From the NCBI GenBank assembly GCA_904398325.1, contig CAJFPC010000071.1:1-62617 (forward strand): a stretch of 62,617 nt of DNA. The letters run 5' to 3'. Positions 33,949 to 42,152 of this stretch are shown here, in pieces; positions within the stretch are counted from its first letter, which is position 1, and every line of letters begins with the position of its first letter. The stretch is from Candidatus Neoruminococcus faecicola. GTDB lineage: Bacteria; Bacillota; Clostridia; Oscillospirales; Ruminococcaceae. Made by a program: the position numbers and the translations under genes. The notes below the pieces were generated by a model. That model did not search any database. It was not told where the DNA came from and was given only the letters and a program-made list of their open reading frames with translations.

Positions 33949-34824
33949 TTGGAGCGTTGGCACCCATATTCCGCCCGGCCGCCCCGCCGCAGGCCTCACA
34001 GCGCCCCGGCCCGGAGCGGCAGGGGGAGAGAGGCTGAGCCCGGCGACGTCGTGGCCAGGACCCTGACCCTGCAGCTGGCCTTTTGCCTGGTGATTGCAGT
34101 GTCGGCAGCGATCTTCCGCCTGCAGGATGGGGCGGGCTTTGCCGCCTTTGCCGGGCGGTACCGGCAGATCATGGGACAGGAGCAGTCGGCTTCCCAGATG
34201 ATGGAGGAGGCCATAGACGCCTTGGCGGATGCCGCCGCCTGGCTGCGGGGGCAGGATCATATCCCCGGTGCATCCGCCGTGATGGAAGAGGAGCCGTTTG
34301 TCAGCGGAGGCTCCTCCCTCGCTGATCTTCCGGGGGAGGAGCTGGGGGCTGGGGGCGGCTTTCATCCGGCAGAGCCGGACAGCCTTCCCCCCGGTTACGC
34401 CCTTGCCTCGCCGGTTTTTCTCACCGCGCCGATGTACAACCCCATCTCCGGCGTGGTCAGCAGCCTGTATGGCTACCGGGAGCATCCGGTCACCCAGGCG
34501 GATGATTTCCACACCGGGGTGGATGTGGCTGCCGCTGCCGGCAGTGAGATTAGCGCTTCGCTGGGCGGCGTGGTGGAAGAGGTGGGTTACAGCGAAATTT
34601 ACGGCAACTATCTGACCATTCTGCACAGCGAGGGGCTGCGCACCCGTTATTGCCACTGCCAGCAGGTGCTGGCGAGCGAGGGCCAGACGGTGCGCCGGGG
34701 CGAGGTGGTGGCGCTGGTGGGCTCTACCGGCGTTTCTACCGGGCCGCACCTGCATTTTGAACTGAAAATCGGGGAGCAGTACGCCGATCCGCTGTGGGTG
34801 CTGCGCTGGGAGGAACGGGATTGA
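33949..34824 (+). CDS. spoIVFA: SpoIVFA-like M23-domain membrane protein
   Basis: A 291-residue protein: a basic, Pro-rich cytoplasmic head, one TM segment (about residues 39-58), an extracytoplasmic helical/acidic region, and a C-terminal LytM (M23) domain with His188/Asp192 (FHTGVD) and His267-Leu-His269. SpoIVFA anchors and inhibits the SpoIVFB protease at the outer forespore membrane until a forespore signal cleaves it. The identification rests on the overlap with the SpoIVFB gene and the domain layout. The zinc-ligand pattern looks intact, so enzymatic activity cannot be excluded. TTG start, AAGGAGGGG 8 bases before. Confidence 0.8.
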   Translation: MERWHPYSARPPRRRPHSAPARSGRGREAEPGDVVARTLTLQLAFCLVIAVSAAIFRLQDGAGFAAFAGRYRQIMGQEQSASQMMEEAIDALADAAAWLRGQDHIPGASAVMEEEPFVSGGSSLADLPGEELGAGGGFHPAEPDSLPPGYALASPVFLTAPMYNPISGVVSSLYGYREHPVTQADDFHTGVDVAAAAGSEISASLGGVVEEVGYSEIYGNYLTILHSEGLRTRYCHCQQVLASEGQTVRRGEVVALVGSTGVSTGPHLHFELKIGEQYADPLWVLRWEERD

Positions 34825-35414
34825 AGCAGTCTTTTCGCATCGGCGGCGCCGAGATTGTCTGGAGCTACGGCTTCTTTCTGGTGCTGGCGCTGTTTCTTCT
34901 GCTGGACCGCCAGGGCATCGCCTCCGCCTTTTTGCTGGCGGTGGCGCTGCATGAGGGGATGCACCTGGCGCTCCTCTATCTTGCGGGCGACGGGCTGAGG
35001 GAATTAAGCTTTCTGCCCGCCGGGGTGCGCATCCGGCGCCGGGGCAGGCGGCTGCTTTCCTACGGATGGGAGGCGGCGGTTTATCTGGCGGGCCCCGCCG
35101 GCAATTTGGCGGCTGCGTTTTTCTGCCGGCAGTTTTTCCCCCAGGCGCAGGTGTTTTATCAGATCAACCTGTTTTTGGGATTCTTTAACCTGCTGCCCAT
35201 CAGCAGCCTGGATGGCGGGCAGCTCTGCTATCTGCTGCTCTGCCGGGTGTGCAGCCCCGACCGGGCCCGGAGCGTCCATCTGGCGCTTTCCTTCCTGCTG
35301 CTGACGCCGCTGGCGGCCCTGGGGATTTTTTATCTTTTGGGCAGCCGGAATATCAGCCTGCTGGTCACCGCCTGCTATCTTGCCATCCTGCTTGTTAAGC
35401 GGCAGGAATTTTAA
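34821..35414 (+). CDS. spoIVFB: SpoIVFB-like M50 intramembrane metalloprotease
   Basis: A 197-residue site-2-protease family member. The zinc motif HEGMH (His44, Glu45, His48) lies in a membrane helix and the third ligand is in SSLDGGQL (Asp131). SpoIVFB cleaves pro-sigma-K in the mother cell. No CBS domain is present, shorter than the B. subtilis protein, where CBS senses ATP. The TTG start overlaps the spoIVFA stop (TTGA), with GGGAGGAAC upstream, so the two are translationally coupled. Confidence 0.83.
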   Translation: MKQSFRIGGAEIVWSYGFFLVLALFLLLDRQGIASAFLLAVALHEGMHLALLYLAGDGLRELSFLPAGVRIRRRGRRLLSYGWEAAVYLAGPAGNLAAAFFCRQFFPQAQVFYQINLFLGFFNLLPISSLDGGQLCYLLLCRVCSPDRARSVHLALSFLLLTPLAALGIFYLLGSRNISLLVTACYLAILLVKRQEF

Positions 35415-35438
35415 CCGCCTTTTGCGGCGGAGCCGGCC

Positions 35439-35467
35439 TTGCCACCGCGGAAAAGATGCGCTATAAT
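35439..35467 (+). promoter_or_regulatory. sigma-A promoter of the radical-SAM pair
   Basis: TTGCCA (35439-35444), 17-bp spacer, TATAAT (35462-35467). Confidence 0.75.
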
Positions 35468-35510
35468 AATACGATGTATGGAATCATCCAACCGCGACGG
35501 AGGCAGACCC

Positions 35511-37358
35511 ATGATCGAAGAAAAACTGGAAAAAATCCTTTTAAACGTGCAGAAACCGGCACGGTATATCGGCGGCGAGCAGGGCAGCGTGGTCAAGGAC
35601 CCTTCCAAGGTGTCCATCCGCTTTGCCATGTGTTTCCCCGACCTTTATGAGGTGGGCATGTCCCATCTGGGGATGAAAATCCTCTATTCTTTAAAAAATG
35701 AGCAGTCGGATGTCTGGTGCGAGCGTGTTTTCGCCCCCGACCTGGATATGGAAGCCGAAATGCGCCGGGAAGGCATCCCCCTTTACGGGCTGGAAAGTCT
35801 GGAGCCGGTGCGGCGGTTCGACTTCCTCGGCTTTACACTGCAGTATGAGATGTGTTACCCTACCATCCTCAATATGCTGGACCTGGCGGGCATCCCGGTC
35901 TGGGCGAAGGATCGGGGGGAGGCAGAGCCCATCATCGCCGCCGGCGGCCCCTGTGCCTGCAACCCTGAGCCTATTGCGGATTTTTTTGACCTGTTCGTGC
36001 TGGGCGAAGGGGAAGAGGTCAACCTGGAGCTGATCGACCTGTACCGCACCAAAAAGCGGGAGGGCTGGTCCCGCCGGGAATTCCTGCTGCGGGCGGCCAG
36101 GATCCCCGGTATTTATGTGCCGGCCTTTTATGAGGTGGCGTACGGGGAGGATGGCTGCATCCGTGCGGTGGCACCGGTGGTGCCCGAGGCGGCCCCGGTG
36201 GTCACCAAGCGCATCATAGCGGATCTGGACAAGGTCTATTACCCCAAAAACTTCGTGGTGCCCTATATGGAGATTGTCCACGACCGGGCGATGGTGGAGG
36301 TGCTGCGGGGCTGCATCCGCGGCTGCCGGTTCTGCCAGGCGGGGTTCATTTACCGCCCCTTCCGGGAGAAGGAGCCGGATACCCTCAATGAGAACGCCCA
36401 CACCCTTTGCCGCAATACCGGCTATGACGAGGTGTCGCTGACCTCCTTGAGCACCAGCGATTACAGCCGGCTGGAGGCCCTCCTGGAGAAGATGCTCCCC
36501 TGGAGCGGGGAAGAAAAGACCAACCTCTCCCTGCCCTCGCTGCGGGTGGACGGCTTTTCGGAGGAGCTGGCCGAAAAAATCGCCCAGGTGCGCAAAAGCG
36601 GGCTGACCTTCGCGCCGGAGGCCGGTACCCAGCGCATGCGGGACGTCATCAACAAAAACCTCACGGAGGAGGAGATCTTCTCCACCTGCCGGGCCGCCTT
36701 TGCAGGGGGCTATACGGCGGTGAAGCTCTATTTTATGATGGGGCAGCCCACCGAGACCGACGAGGATATCGAGGGCATCGTCCAGCTGGCGCAGCGCATC
36801 GTCAACCTCTATTACAGCATGCCGGAGCGCCCCAAGGGAAAATCCGTCACCGTCACCTGCAGCGTCGCCTGCTTTGTGCCCAAGCCCTTCACGCCCTTCC
36901 AGTTTGAGGCGCAGGATACGGTGGAGGAGCTGCGCCGCAAGCAGAAGCATCTGCTGGACACGCCCCACTCCAAAAAAATCCAGCTGAAATATCACGATGC
37001 CTCCACCAGCGTGCTGGAAGGGGTGCTGGCCCGGGGCGACCGGCGCTTGGCGCCGGTGATTTATGCGGCGTGGCGCGCCGGCTCCAAATTGGATGCGGAC
37101 GACCGCTATTTCGACCTGGCCCGCTGGGAGCAGGCCTTTGCCGCCTGCGGCATCGACCCGGCGTTTTATGCCAACCGCCGGCGGGAGTATGGCGAGGTGC
37201 TGCCCTGGGACCATCTGGATTTCGGGGTGGATAAGGCCTTTCTCATCCGGGAGGATGAGAAAGCCCATCGGGACGCGGTGACCCTCAACTGCCGGGAGGG
37301 GTGCTCCGCCTGCGGCGCTCAGAAACTGACAGGGGGGAACTGCCTTGTACGACGTTAG
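35511..37358 (+). CDS. TIGR03960-family B12-binding-like radical SAM protein
   Basis: A 615-residue radical SAM protein. The N-terminal region resembles a cobalamin-binding fold (MCFPDLYEVGMSHLG); the central radical SAM core has CIRGCRFCQ (about residues 268-276, a CxxxCxxC cluster), followed by FAPEAGTQRMRD. The family is found next to a DUF2344 protein and ribosome genes in many Clostridia; its reaction is unknown, RNA or ribosomal protein modification being a guess. The ATG at 35511 has GACGGAGG upstream. The C-terminus is Cys-rich (CREGCSACGAQ) and overlaps the partner gene by 14 bases. Confidence 0.88.
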   Translation: MIEEKLEKILLNVQKPARYIGGEQGSVVKDPSKVSIRFAMCFPDLYEVGMSHLGMKILYSLKNEQSDVWCERVFAPDLDMEAEMRREGIPLYGLESLEPVRRFDFLGFTLQYEMCYPTILNMLDLAGIPVWAKDRGEAEPIIAAGGPCACNPEPIADFFDLFVLGEGEEVNLELIDLYRTKKREGWSRREFLLRAARIPGIYVPAFYEVAYGEDGCIRAVAPVVPEAAPVVTKRIIADLDKVYYPKNFVVPYMEIVHDRAMVEVLRGCIRGCRFCQAGFIYRPFREKEPDTLNENAHTLCRNTGYDEVSLTSLSTSDYSRLEALLEKMLPWSGEEKTNLSLPSLRVDGFSEELAEKIAQVRKSGLTFAPEAGTQRMRDVINKNLTEEEIFSTCRAAFAGGYTAVKLYFMMGQPTETDEDIEGIVQLAQRIVNLYYSMPERPKGKSVTVTCSVACFVPKPFTPFQFEAQDTVEELRRKQKHLLDTPHSKKIQLKYHDASTSVLEGVLARGDRRLAPVIYAAWRAGSKLDADDRYFDLARWEQAFAACGIDPAFYANRRREYGEVLPWDHLDFGVDKAFLIREDEKAHRDAVTLNCREGCSACGAQKLTGGNCLVRR

Positions 37359-38001
37359 AATTTTCTTTTCCAAAACCGGGCGGGCGCGGTATATTTCCCA
37401 CCTGGATCTCAACCGCTGCATGCAGCGCGCCCTCAAACGCAGCGGCCTGCCGGTGGTGTATACCCAGGGGTTCAATCCCCACATCCGCAATACCTTTGCG
37501 CTGCCCCTTTCTCTGGGCTACGAGGGGGAGACGGAGACGATGGATTTCCGCCTGGAGCAGGAGCTTCCCCTGGAGGAGGTGGCCCGGCGCCTGCGGGAAA
37601 GCCTGCCGGCGGAGCTTTTTGTGCTGCGGGCGGCGGCGCCGGTGATGAAGCCGGAGAAAATCCGCTGGGGCCGTTACGCAATCGAGGCCAGGGGCGAGCC
37701 GCAGGCGGTCCGCCGGGCGGCCGAAAGCCTGCGGGACCTGCTGGCCCAGCCGGAGCTCCTGGTGGAGAAAACCACCAAAAAAGGCGGCACCAGGCAGATT
37801 GATATCCGCCCAGACCTGCGCCTGGAAAGCATGGAGGAGGGGGAGGGCAGCCTTCGCTTCACCCTGCTGGTGACCACCGGCATCAGCCGGAATATCAACC
37901 CCTCCCTGCTGCTGGATCTGTTGCCCGGCGCTGGGAAGGAATTTTCCCTGCGGGTGCGGCGCACCGCCGTGCTCACCGAGGAGCTGGAGCCTTTCTGCTG
38001 A
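37345..38001 (+). CDS. TIGR03936-family (DUF2344) radical SAM-associated protein
   Basis: A 218-residue partner of the preceding radical SAM protein; in some bacteria the two are one polypeptide. Family hallmarks are RYISHLDLNRCMQRALKR near the N-terminus and TQGFNPH. The TTG start at 37345 lies inside the upstream gene (14-base overlap) behind AGGGGGGAA. In related genomes RNase G and rplU follow; here the L19 unit follows instead. Confidence 0.86.
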   Translation: MYDVRIFFSKTGRARYISHLDLNRCMQRALKRSGLPVVYTQGFNPHIRNTFALPLSLGYEGETETMDFRLEQELPLEEVARRLRESLPAELFVLRAAAPVMKPEKIRWGRYAIEARGEPQAVRRAAESLRDLLAQPELLVEKTTKKGGTRQIDIRPDLRLESMEEGEGSLRFTLLVTTGISRNINPSLLLDLLPGAGKEFSLRVRRTAVLTEELEPFC

Positions 38002-38027
38002 CCGGCTGGGAAAATCTCCAAAACCGC

Positions 38028-38056
38028 TTGCATTTTTTTATTCTATATGCTATAAT
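38028..38056 (+). promoter_or_regulatory. sigma-A promoter of rplS
   Basis: TTGCAT (38028-38033), 17-bp spacer, TATAAT (38051-38056). Confidence 0.85.
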
Positions 38057-38062
38057 CTAGCA

Positions 38063-38192
38063 GCATGCAGTGACCGGCTGGTCTCACAGCCGGGGTTTAG
38101 TGCCAGATCATCACTGATTGTGACATTAAAGCGGGCAGTCCTCTGCCGCATCAGCGGGTATGAATGTCTGGAAAAACAAGGAGGAAATTTGG
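38063..38192 (+). promoter_or_regulatory. structured rplS leader (candidate autoregulatory RNA)
   Basis: About 130 untranslated bases. Two hairpins are visible: CCGGCTG / CAGCCGG (38074-38093) and GCGGGCAG / CTGCCGC (38131-38149), the latter about 40 bases before the start codon. L19 leaders that bind ribosomal protein are known in Firmicutes; I cannot confirm a match. Confidence 0.45.
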
Positions 38193-38537
38193 ATGGACGC
38201 GTTGAAAACCATCACCGAGGGCTGTCTTCGCCCTGAGATGCCTGTCCTGAACATCGGCGACACCGTGCGGGTGCATGTCCGCATCAAGGAAGGCGAGAGA
38301 GAGAGAATCCAGGTCTTTGAGGGTACGATCATTGCCAAGCGGCATGGCGGCATTTCCGAGACTTTCACCGTGCGGCGCATTTCTTATGGCTGCGGCGTGG
38401 AGAGAGTCTTCCCGGTGCATTCGCCCAATGTGGAAAAGGTGGAGATCGTCCGCCGGGGCCGTGTGCGCAGAGCCAAGCTCTATTATCTGCGTGACCGCGT
38501 CGGCAAGGCCGCCAAGGTCAAGGATGCCACTCTTTAA
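38193..38537 (+). CDS. rplS: 50S ribosomal protein L19
   Basis: A 114-residue protein of normal L19 length, at the 30S-50S interface. Motifs: [38 protein letters not shown] and [14 protein letters not shown]. The ATG at 38193 with AAGGAGG upstream is chosen over 38160, which would add an atypical N-terminus. AGA arginine codons are frequent, as in other highly expressed genes here. A hairpin separates it from lepB. Confidence 0.96.
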   Translation: MDALKTITEGCLRPEMPVLNIGDTVRVHVRIKEGERERIQVFEGTIIAKRHGGISETFTVRRISYGCGVERVFPVHSPNVEKVEIVRRGRVRRAKLYYLRDRVGKAAKVKDATL

Positions 38538-38548
38538 GATTCGTGCAG

Positions 38549-38575
38549 AAAAGGGACCTTTTGTGTCCCTTTTTG
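38549..38575 (+). terminator. terminator/attenuator between rplS and lepB
   Basis: AAAAGGGAC (38549-38557) / GTCCCTTTT (38565-38573), ending in a T tract. Partial read-through into lepB is likely, since no promoter was seen. Confidence 0.8.
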
Positions 38576-38603
38576 CTTTTTCTGGGGATAGAGGTGAGGC
38601 AGG

Positions 38604-39158
38604 ATGAATCAGCAGGAAGGCCGGAGCGCGGGCAGGTGGTTTTTTTCTGTGCTGGAGCCGCTGGTTTTTTACCTGATTTTGATTATCCTGTGCTTTACCT
38701 TTTTGTTGCGCACCACCGTGGTGGTGGGCGCCTCGATGGAGCCGACGCTGCACGACGGGGATGTGTTGGTGATCTCCCGCGTGGGCTATCAGCCGGATTA
38801 TGGCGACATGGTGGTCATCACCAAGCCGAATTATTACGACGAGGTGCTGCTCAAGCGGATTATCGCCAAGGGCGGCGATACCATCGACATCCAGCCGGAG
38901 ACGGGACAGGTGCTGCTCAACGGCTACGCATTGTTCGAACCCTATGTTTTGGAGCCGACCTATCTGGTGGATGACGTCACCTTCCCGGTGACGGTGCCGG
39001 AGGGGATGCTCTTCGTCATGGGGGATAACCGCAACCGTTCCAGCGACAGCCGCTCCACCAAGGTCGGCATGATCGAGGAAGAATATGTTCTGGGCCGGGT
39101 GATCCTGCGGCTGCTGCCGCTGGGGGATATGTCCTGGTTTTTAGGTGATAATTATTAA
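38604..39158 (+). CDS. lepB: signal peptidase I
   Basis: A 184-residue membrane-anchored serine protease that removes signal peptides from exported proteins. One N-terminal TM segment (about residues 18-37), then the catalytic Ser in GASMEPTL (about residue 44) and general-base Lys in VLLKRIIAKGGD (about residue 84); MGDNRNRSSDSR is the C-terminal family box. It sits between rplS and rbgA, the usual Firmicutes order. Confidence 0.95.
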   Translation: MNQQEGRSAGRWFFSVLEPLVFYLILIILCFTFLLRTTVVVGASMEPTLHDGDVLVISRVGYQPDYGDMVVITKPNYYDEVLLKRIIAKGGDTIDIQPETGQVLLNGYALFEPYVLEPTYLVDDVTFPVTVPEGMLFVMGDNRNRSSDSRSTKVGMIEEEYVLGRVILRLLPLGDMSWFLGDNY

Positions 39159-39162
39159 AAAA

Positions 39163-39194
39163 CAGCCACTCTTTTCCTGGGAAAAGAGGGGCTG
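39163..39194 (+). terminator. terminator-like hairpin after lepB
   Basis: CAGCC and CTCTTTTC pair with GAAAAGAG and GGCTG across 39163-39194; the trailing T tract is poor. Confidence 0.55.
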
Positions 39195-39279
39195 TGCTTG
39201 TTATTAGCCGTTAAATCGTCTGCATCCGGCGCACAGTCGCGGCGCGGACAGCTGTTTTTGCGGGCAGGAGGTGTTTTGC

Positions 39280-40206
39280 GTGATAAAAGAGGAAGAGATG
39301 CTCCGCCCTGAGGGGGGGCAGCTGGGGGATCTGGGCATCCAGTGGTTCCCCGGCCATATGGCCAAGACCCGGCGGCTGATGGCTGCCAACCTGAAGCTGG
39401 TGGATGCGGCGGCGGAACTGATCGACGCCCGCATCCCCGTTGCTAGCCGCAACCCGGAGATCCAGCGCATTCTGGGGCAGAAGCCGCGGATCATCCTGCT
39501 CAACAAGGCCGGCCTGGCGGATGAGAGGATCACCCGCCAGTGGATCGCTTATTATCAGCAGAAAGGGGTGCCGGCGCTGGCTATCGACTGCAAGAGCGGC
39601 AGCGGCATCTCACAGATCGCCCCGCTGCTGCGGCGGGTGCTGGCGCCGCTGCTGGCACGGCGCGCCCAGCGGGGCATGCAGACCCGGCCAATCCGCCTGA
39701 TGATCGTGGGGGTGCCCAACGTGGGCAAATCTTCCCTCATCAACCGGCTGGCCGGTTCCAAGCGCGCCAAGGTGGAGGACCGGCCCGGCGTCACCCGCGG
39801 CAAGCAGTGGGTTTCCCTGGAAAGCGGCATGGAGCTGCTGGATATGCCGGGTGTGCTTTGGCCAAAATTTGAAGACCCCGCCGTGGGGGAACGGCTGGCA
39901 TTCACCGGGGCGGTTAAGGACGACGTGCTGGATGTGGAGCTGCTGGCGCTTAAGCTGCTCCTGCTTTTACGGGAGGAATATCCTGAGCTGCTCTGCCAGC
40001 GCTACAAGCTGACACGGGAGGAGCTTGCCGCGGCAGCCGCAGCGGACCTGCTGGAGCTGGTGGGCCGCAAGCGGGGGATGCTGCTGGGGGGCGGCGCTGT
40101 CAACACCGAGCGCGCCGCCATCACCGTGCTGGATGAATTCCGGGGCGGCAGGATCGGCCGCATTTCATTGGAGCGCCCCCCGAAGGAGGAAGAAGCCTGT
40201 GTATGA
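39280..40206 (+). CDS. rbgA: ribosome biogenesis GTPase RbgA (YlqF)
   Basis: A 308-residue circularly permuted GTPase needed for late 50S subunit assembly. The permuted order is visible: NKAGLAD (G4) before GVPNVGKSS (G1), then a permuted G3 in LLDMPGV. It starts with the [13 protein letters not shown] signature typical of RbgA. GTG at 39280 is selected because AGGAGGTG lies upstream; the GTG at 39271 touches the ribosome site. Its 3' end overlaps rnhB by 8 bases. Confidence 0.94.
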   Translation: MIKEEEMLRPEGGQLGDLGIQWFPGHMAKTRRLMAANLKLVDAAAELIDARIPVASRNPEIQRILGQKPRIILLNKAGLADERITRQWIAYYQQKGVPALAIDCKSGSGISQIAPLLRRVLAPLLARRAQRGMQTRPIRLMIVGVPNVGKSSLINRLAGSKRAKVEDRPGVTRGKQWVSLESGMELLDMPGVLWPKFEDPAVGERLAFTGAVKDDVLDVELLALKLLLLLREEYPELLCQRYKLTREELAAAAAADLLELVGRKRGMLLGGGAVNTERAAITVLDEFRGGRIGRISLERPPKEEEACV

Positions 40207-40798
40207 GTTTGAAGGGGAGGCTTTTGCCGGCGGAATCCGTTTTGTCTGCGGTATCGACGAGGCCGGCCGCGGCCCGCTGGCGGGCCCGGTCTGCGCCGCT
40301 GCGGTCATCTTAAATCCTGCGGATCAGATCGAGGGCCTCAATGATTCCAAAAAGCTCAGCGAGAAAAAACGCGAGGCTCTCTTTGCAGAAATCACCCGCC
40401 GGGCTCTCAGCTATGGCATCGCCTACGCCAGCCCAGAGGAAATCGACCGGCTCAACATCCTGCAGGCCACCTTTTTGGCCATGCGCCGGGCGGTGGAGAT
40501 GCTTTCCCCCCAGCCGGAGCTTGCGCTGGTGGATGGCAACCGCGACCCCGGCCTGGGGCTGCAGACCCGGACCATCGTCAAAGGGGATGCCCGCAGCGCT
40601 TCCATTGCGGCGGCCTCCATCCTGGCCAAGGTCAGCCGGGACCGGGTGATGCTGCGCCTGGCGGAGCAGTACCCCGGCTACGGTCTGGAGCAGCACAAGG
40701 GCTATCCCACCCGGCAGCATTACGAGGCGATTCTGCAGCGGGGGATTCTGCCTATCCACCGCCGCAGCTTCTTAAAAAACCTGGGGGATCATGCCTAA
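40199..40798 (+). CDS. rnhB: ribonuclease HII
   Basis: A 199-residue RNase HII that removes ribonucleotides from DNA and RNA-DNA hybrids. Motifs: [14 protein letters not shown] with the catalytic Asp-Glu pair, [18 protein letters not shown] and [21 protein letters not shown]. The GTG start at 40199 follows AAGGAGGAAGAA and overlaps rbgA by 8 bases; its end overlaps yraN by 8 bases, so the trio is translated as a chain. Confidence 0.94.
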   Translation: MYEFEGEAFAGGIRFVCGIDEAGRGPLAGPVCAAAVILNPADQIEGLNDSKKLSEKKREALFAEITRRALSYGIAYASPEEIDRLNILQATFLAMRRAVEMLSPQPELALVDGNRDPGLGLQTRTIVKGDARSASIAAASILAKVSRDRVMLRLAEQYPGYGLEQHKGYPTRQHYEAILQRGILPIHRRSFLKNLGDHA

Positions 40799-41171
40799 GG
40801 GCGGGGGAAGCGCCCGCCGCCGGGGCGGGGAGATGGAATCCTTCGCCTGCTGCCGGCTGGAGGAGGCCGGCTGCCGCATCCTCTGCCGCAATTATACGAT
40901 CCCCGGCGCGGAGCTGGACATTGTCGCCGAGGAGGGCGCATATCTATTGTTTATCGAGGTGCGTGCCCGCCGGCAGGGCGCGCCCGACCCGCTGGAAACG
41001 GTGGACCGCCCCAAGCGCCGGCGGCTGCTGGCGGCGGCCGAACGGTATTTGTATGAGCATCCTACAGCGCTGCAGCCGCGCTTTGATGTGTTTGCGGTGG
41101 TGACGGACCGGGAGGGCCGGGTGCTCTCCTGGCGGCATGAGAAAGGGGCGTTTACGGCGGATGACGCGTGA
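40791..41171 (+). CDS. yraN: YraN-family (UPF0102) putative endonuclease
   Basis: A 126-residue protein with a restriction-endonuclease-like fold. The family signature is present: [16 protein letters not shown] (catalytic Glu/Asp) and LLFIEVRAR (Glu-x-Lys-like, here EVR). It is nearly always found beside rnhB, so a nucleic acid repair or processing role is likely. It overlaps the next gene by 11 bases. Confidence 0.88.
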   Translation: MPKGGGSARRRGGEMESFACCRLEEAGCRILCRNYTIPGAELDIVAEEGAYLLFIEVRARRQGAPDPLETVDRPKRRRLLAAAERYLYEHPTALQPRFDVFAVVTDREGRVLSWRHEKGAFTADDA

Positions 41172-42138
41172 TTTTCGTCTGTTTGACCTGCACTGCGATA
41201 CCCTGACCGAGGCGGAAAAGTGGGGACTGGGGCTGGTCAACCGGGAGCTGATGCTCTCGTTGGATGCCCTGCCCGATGCCGCCGGATGGTGCCAGTGCTT
41301 TGCCATTTTCATCCCGGATAGCCTGCGGGGCCCGGCGGCAGCTGATTACTACCGGCGGGTGGTCCGCTTTTGGCACAGCCAGCTTGCGGCCCATGCCGGG
41401 CGCCTGGTGCAGCTCCATAATGCCGCGGAACCGGCGGCCCTTCCCTGCGGCCGGGTCGGCGGGCTTTTGACGGTAGAGGGCGGCGCCGTGCTGGGCGGCC
41501 GTCTGGATTTGATCGAAGAGCTGCGGCGGGACGGCGTCAGAGCCCTCACCCTCACCTGGAACGGGGCTAACGAGCTGGGCTCCGGCTGCGAAACGGAGGA
41601 AGGCCTGACCCCCTTTGGCCGCCGGGCGGTGGCCGCGCTGGAACAGGCGGGCATTGCGGTGGATGTTTCCCACCTCAATGACGCGGGCTTCCGGGATCTG
41701 TGTGCGGCGGCGAAGCGGCCGTTTCTGGCCACCCATTCCAATGCCCGCAGCATCTGCCCGGTTCCCCGCAACCTGGCGGATTGGCAGATCTGCGAGATCA
41801 GGGACCGCGGCGGGATCATCGGCTTTAATTTTATCGAAAGCTTTTTGGCCGGGCCGGGGCAGGCGCCGGATTTTGAGGCGGCGCGCCGCCATCTGGAGCA
41901 TTTTCTCTCCCTCGGCTGCGAGCGGTGCCTGGCCATCGGTACGGATTATGATGGCGGCGCCGTTTCGCCGCAGTTTGACCGCCCGGCCAAGCTGGAGGAT
42001 TTTTATCAGTATTTGTTGGGCTGCGGCTTTGATGAGGCGTTCTGCCGCGGCCTGTTTTTTGAGAACGCCCGGCGTTTTTTTGCCGCGCTGCCATTGGGCG
42101 GGGCGGCGGGAAGTGAAACAATCAGCGCCACCCGCTGA
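41161..42138 (+). CDS. M19-family membrane dipeptidase-like hydrolase
   Basis: A 325-residue amidohydrolase-fold protein of the renal dipeptidase family, cleaving dipeptides (often D-amino acid containing). Metal-site motifs: FDLHCDT (residues 6-12), LLTVEGG with bridging Glu (about residue 110), DVSHLND, FLATHSNARSICPVPRNL, and IGTDYDGG. There is no signal peptide, so it is cytoplasmic and may act on turnover peptides. ATG at 41161 overlaps yraN by 11 bases. Confidence 0.9.
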   Translation: MTRDFRLFDLHCDTLTEAEKWGLGLVNRELMLSLDALPDAAGWCQCFAIFIPDSLRGPAAADYYRRVVRFWHSQLAAHAGRLVQLHNAAEPAALPCGRVGGLLTVEGGAVLGGRLDLIEELRRDGVRALTLTWNGANELGSGCETEEGLTPFGRRAVAALEQAGIAVDVSHLNDAGFRDLCAAAKRPFLATHSNARSICPVPRNLADWQICEIRDRGGIIGFNFIESFLAGPGQAPDFEAARRHLEHFLSLGCERCLAIGTDYDGGAVSPQFDRPAKLEDFYQYLLGCGFDEAFCRGLFFENARRFFAALPLGGAAGSETISATR

Positions 42139-42152
42139 AAGGAGGCAATGTT

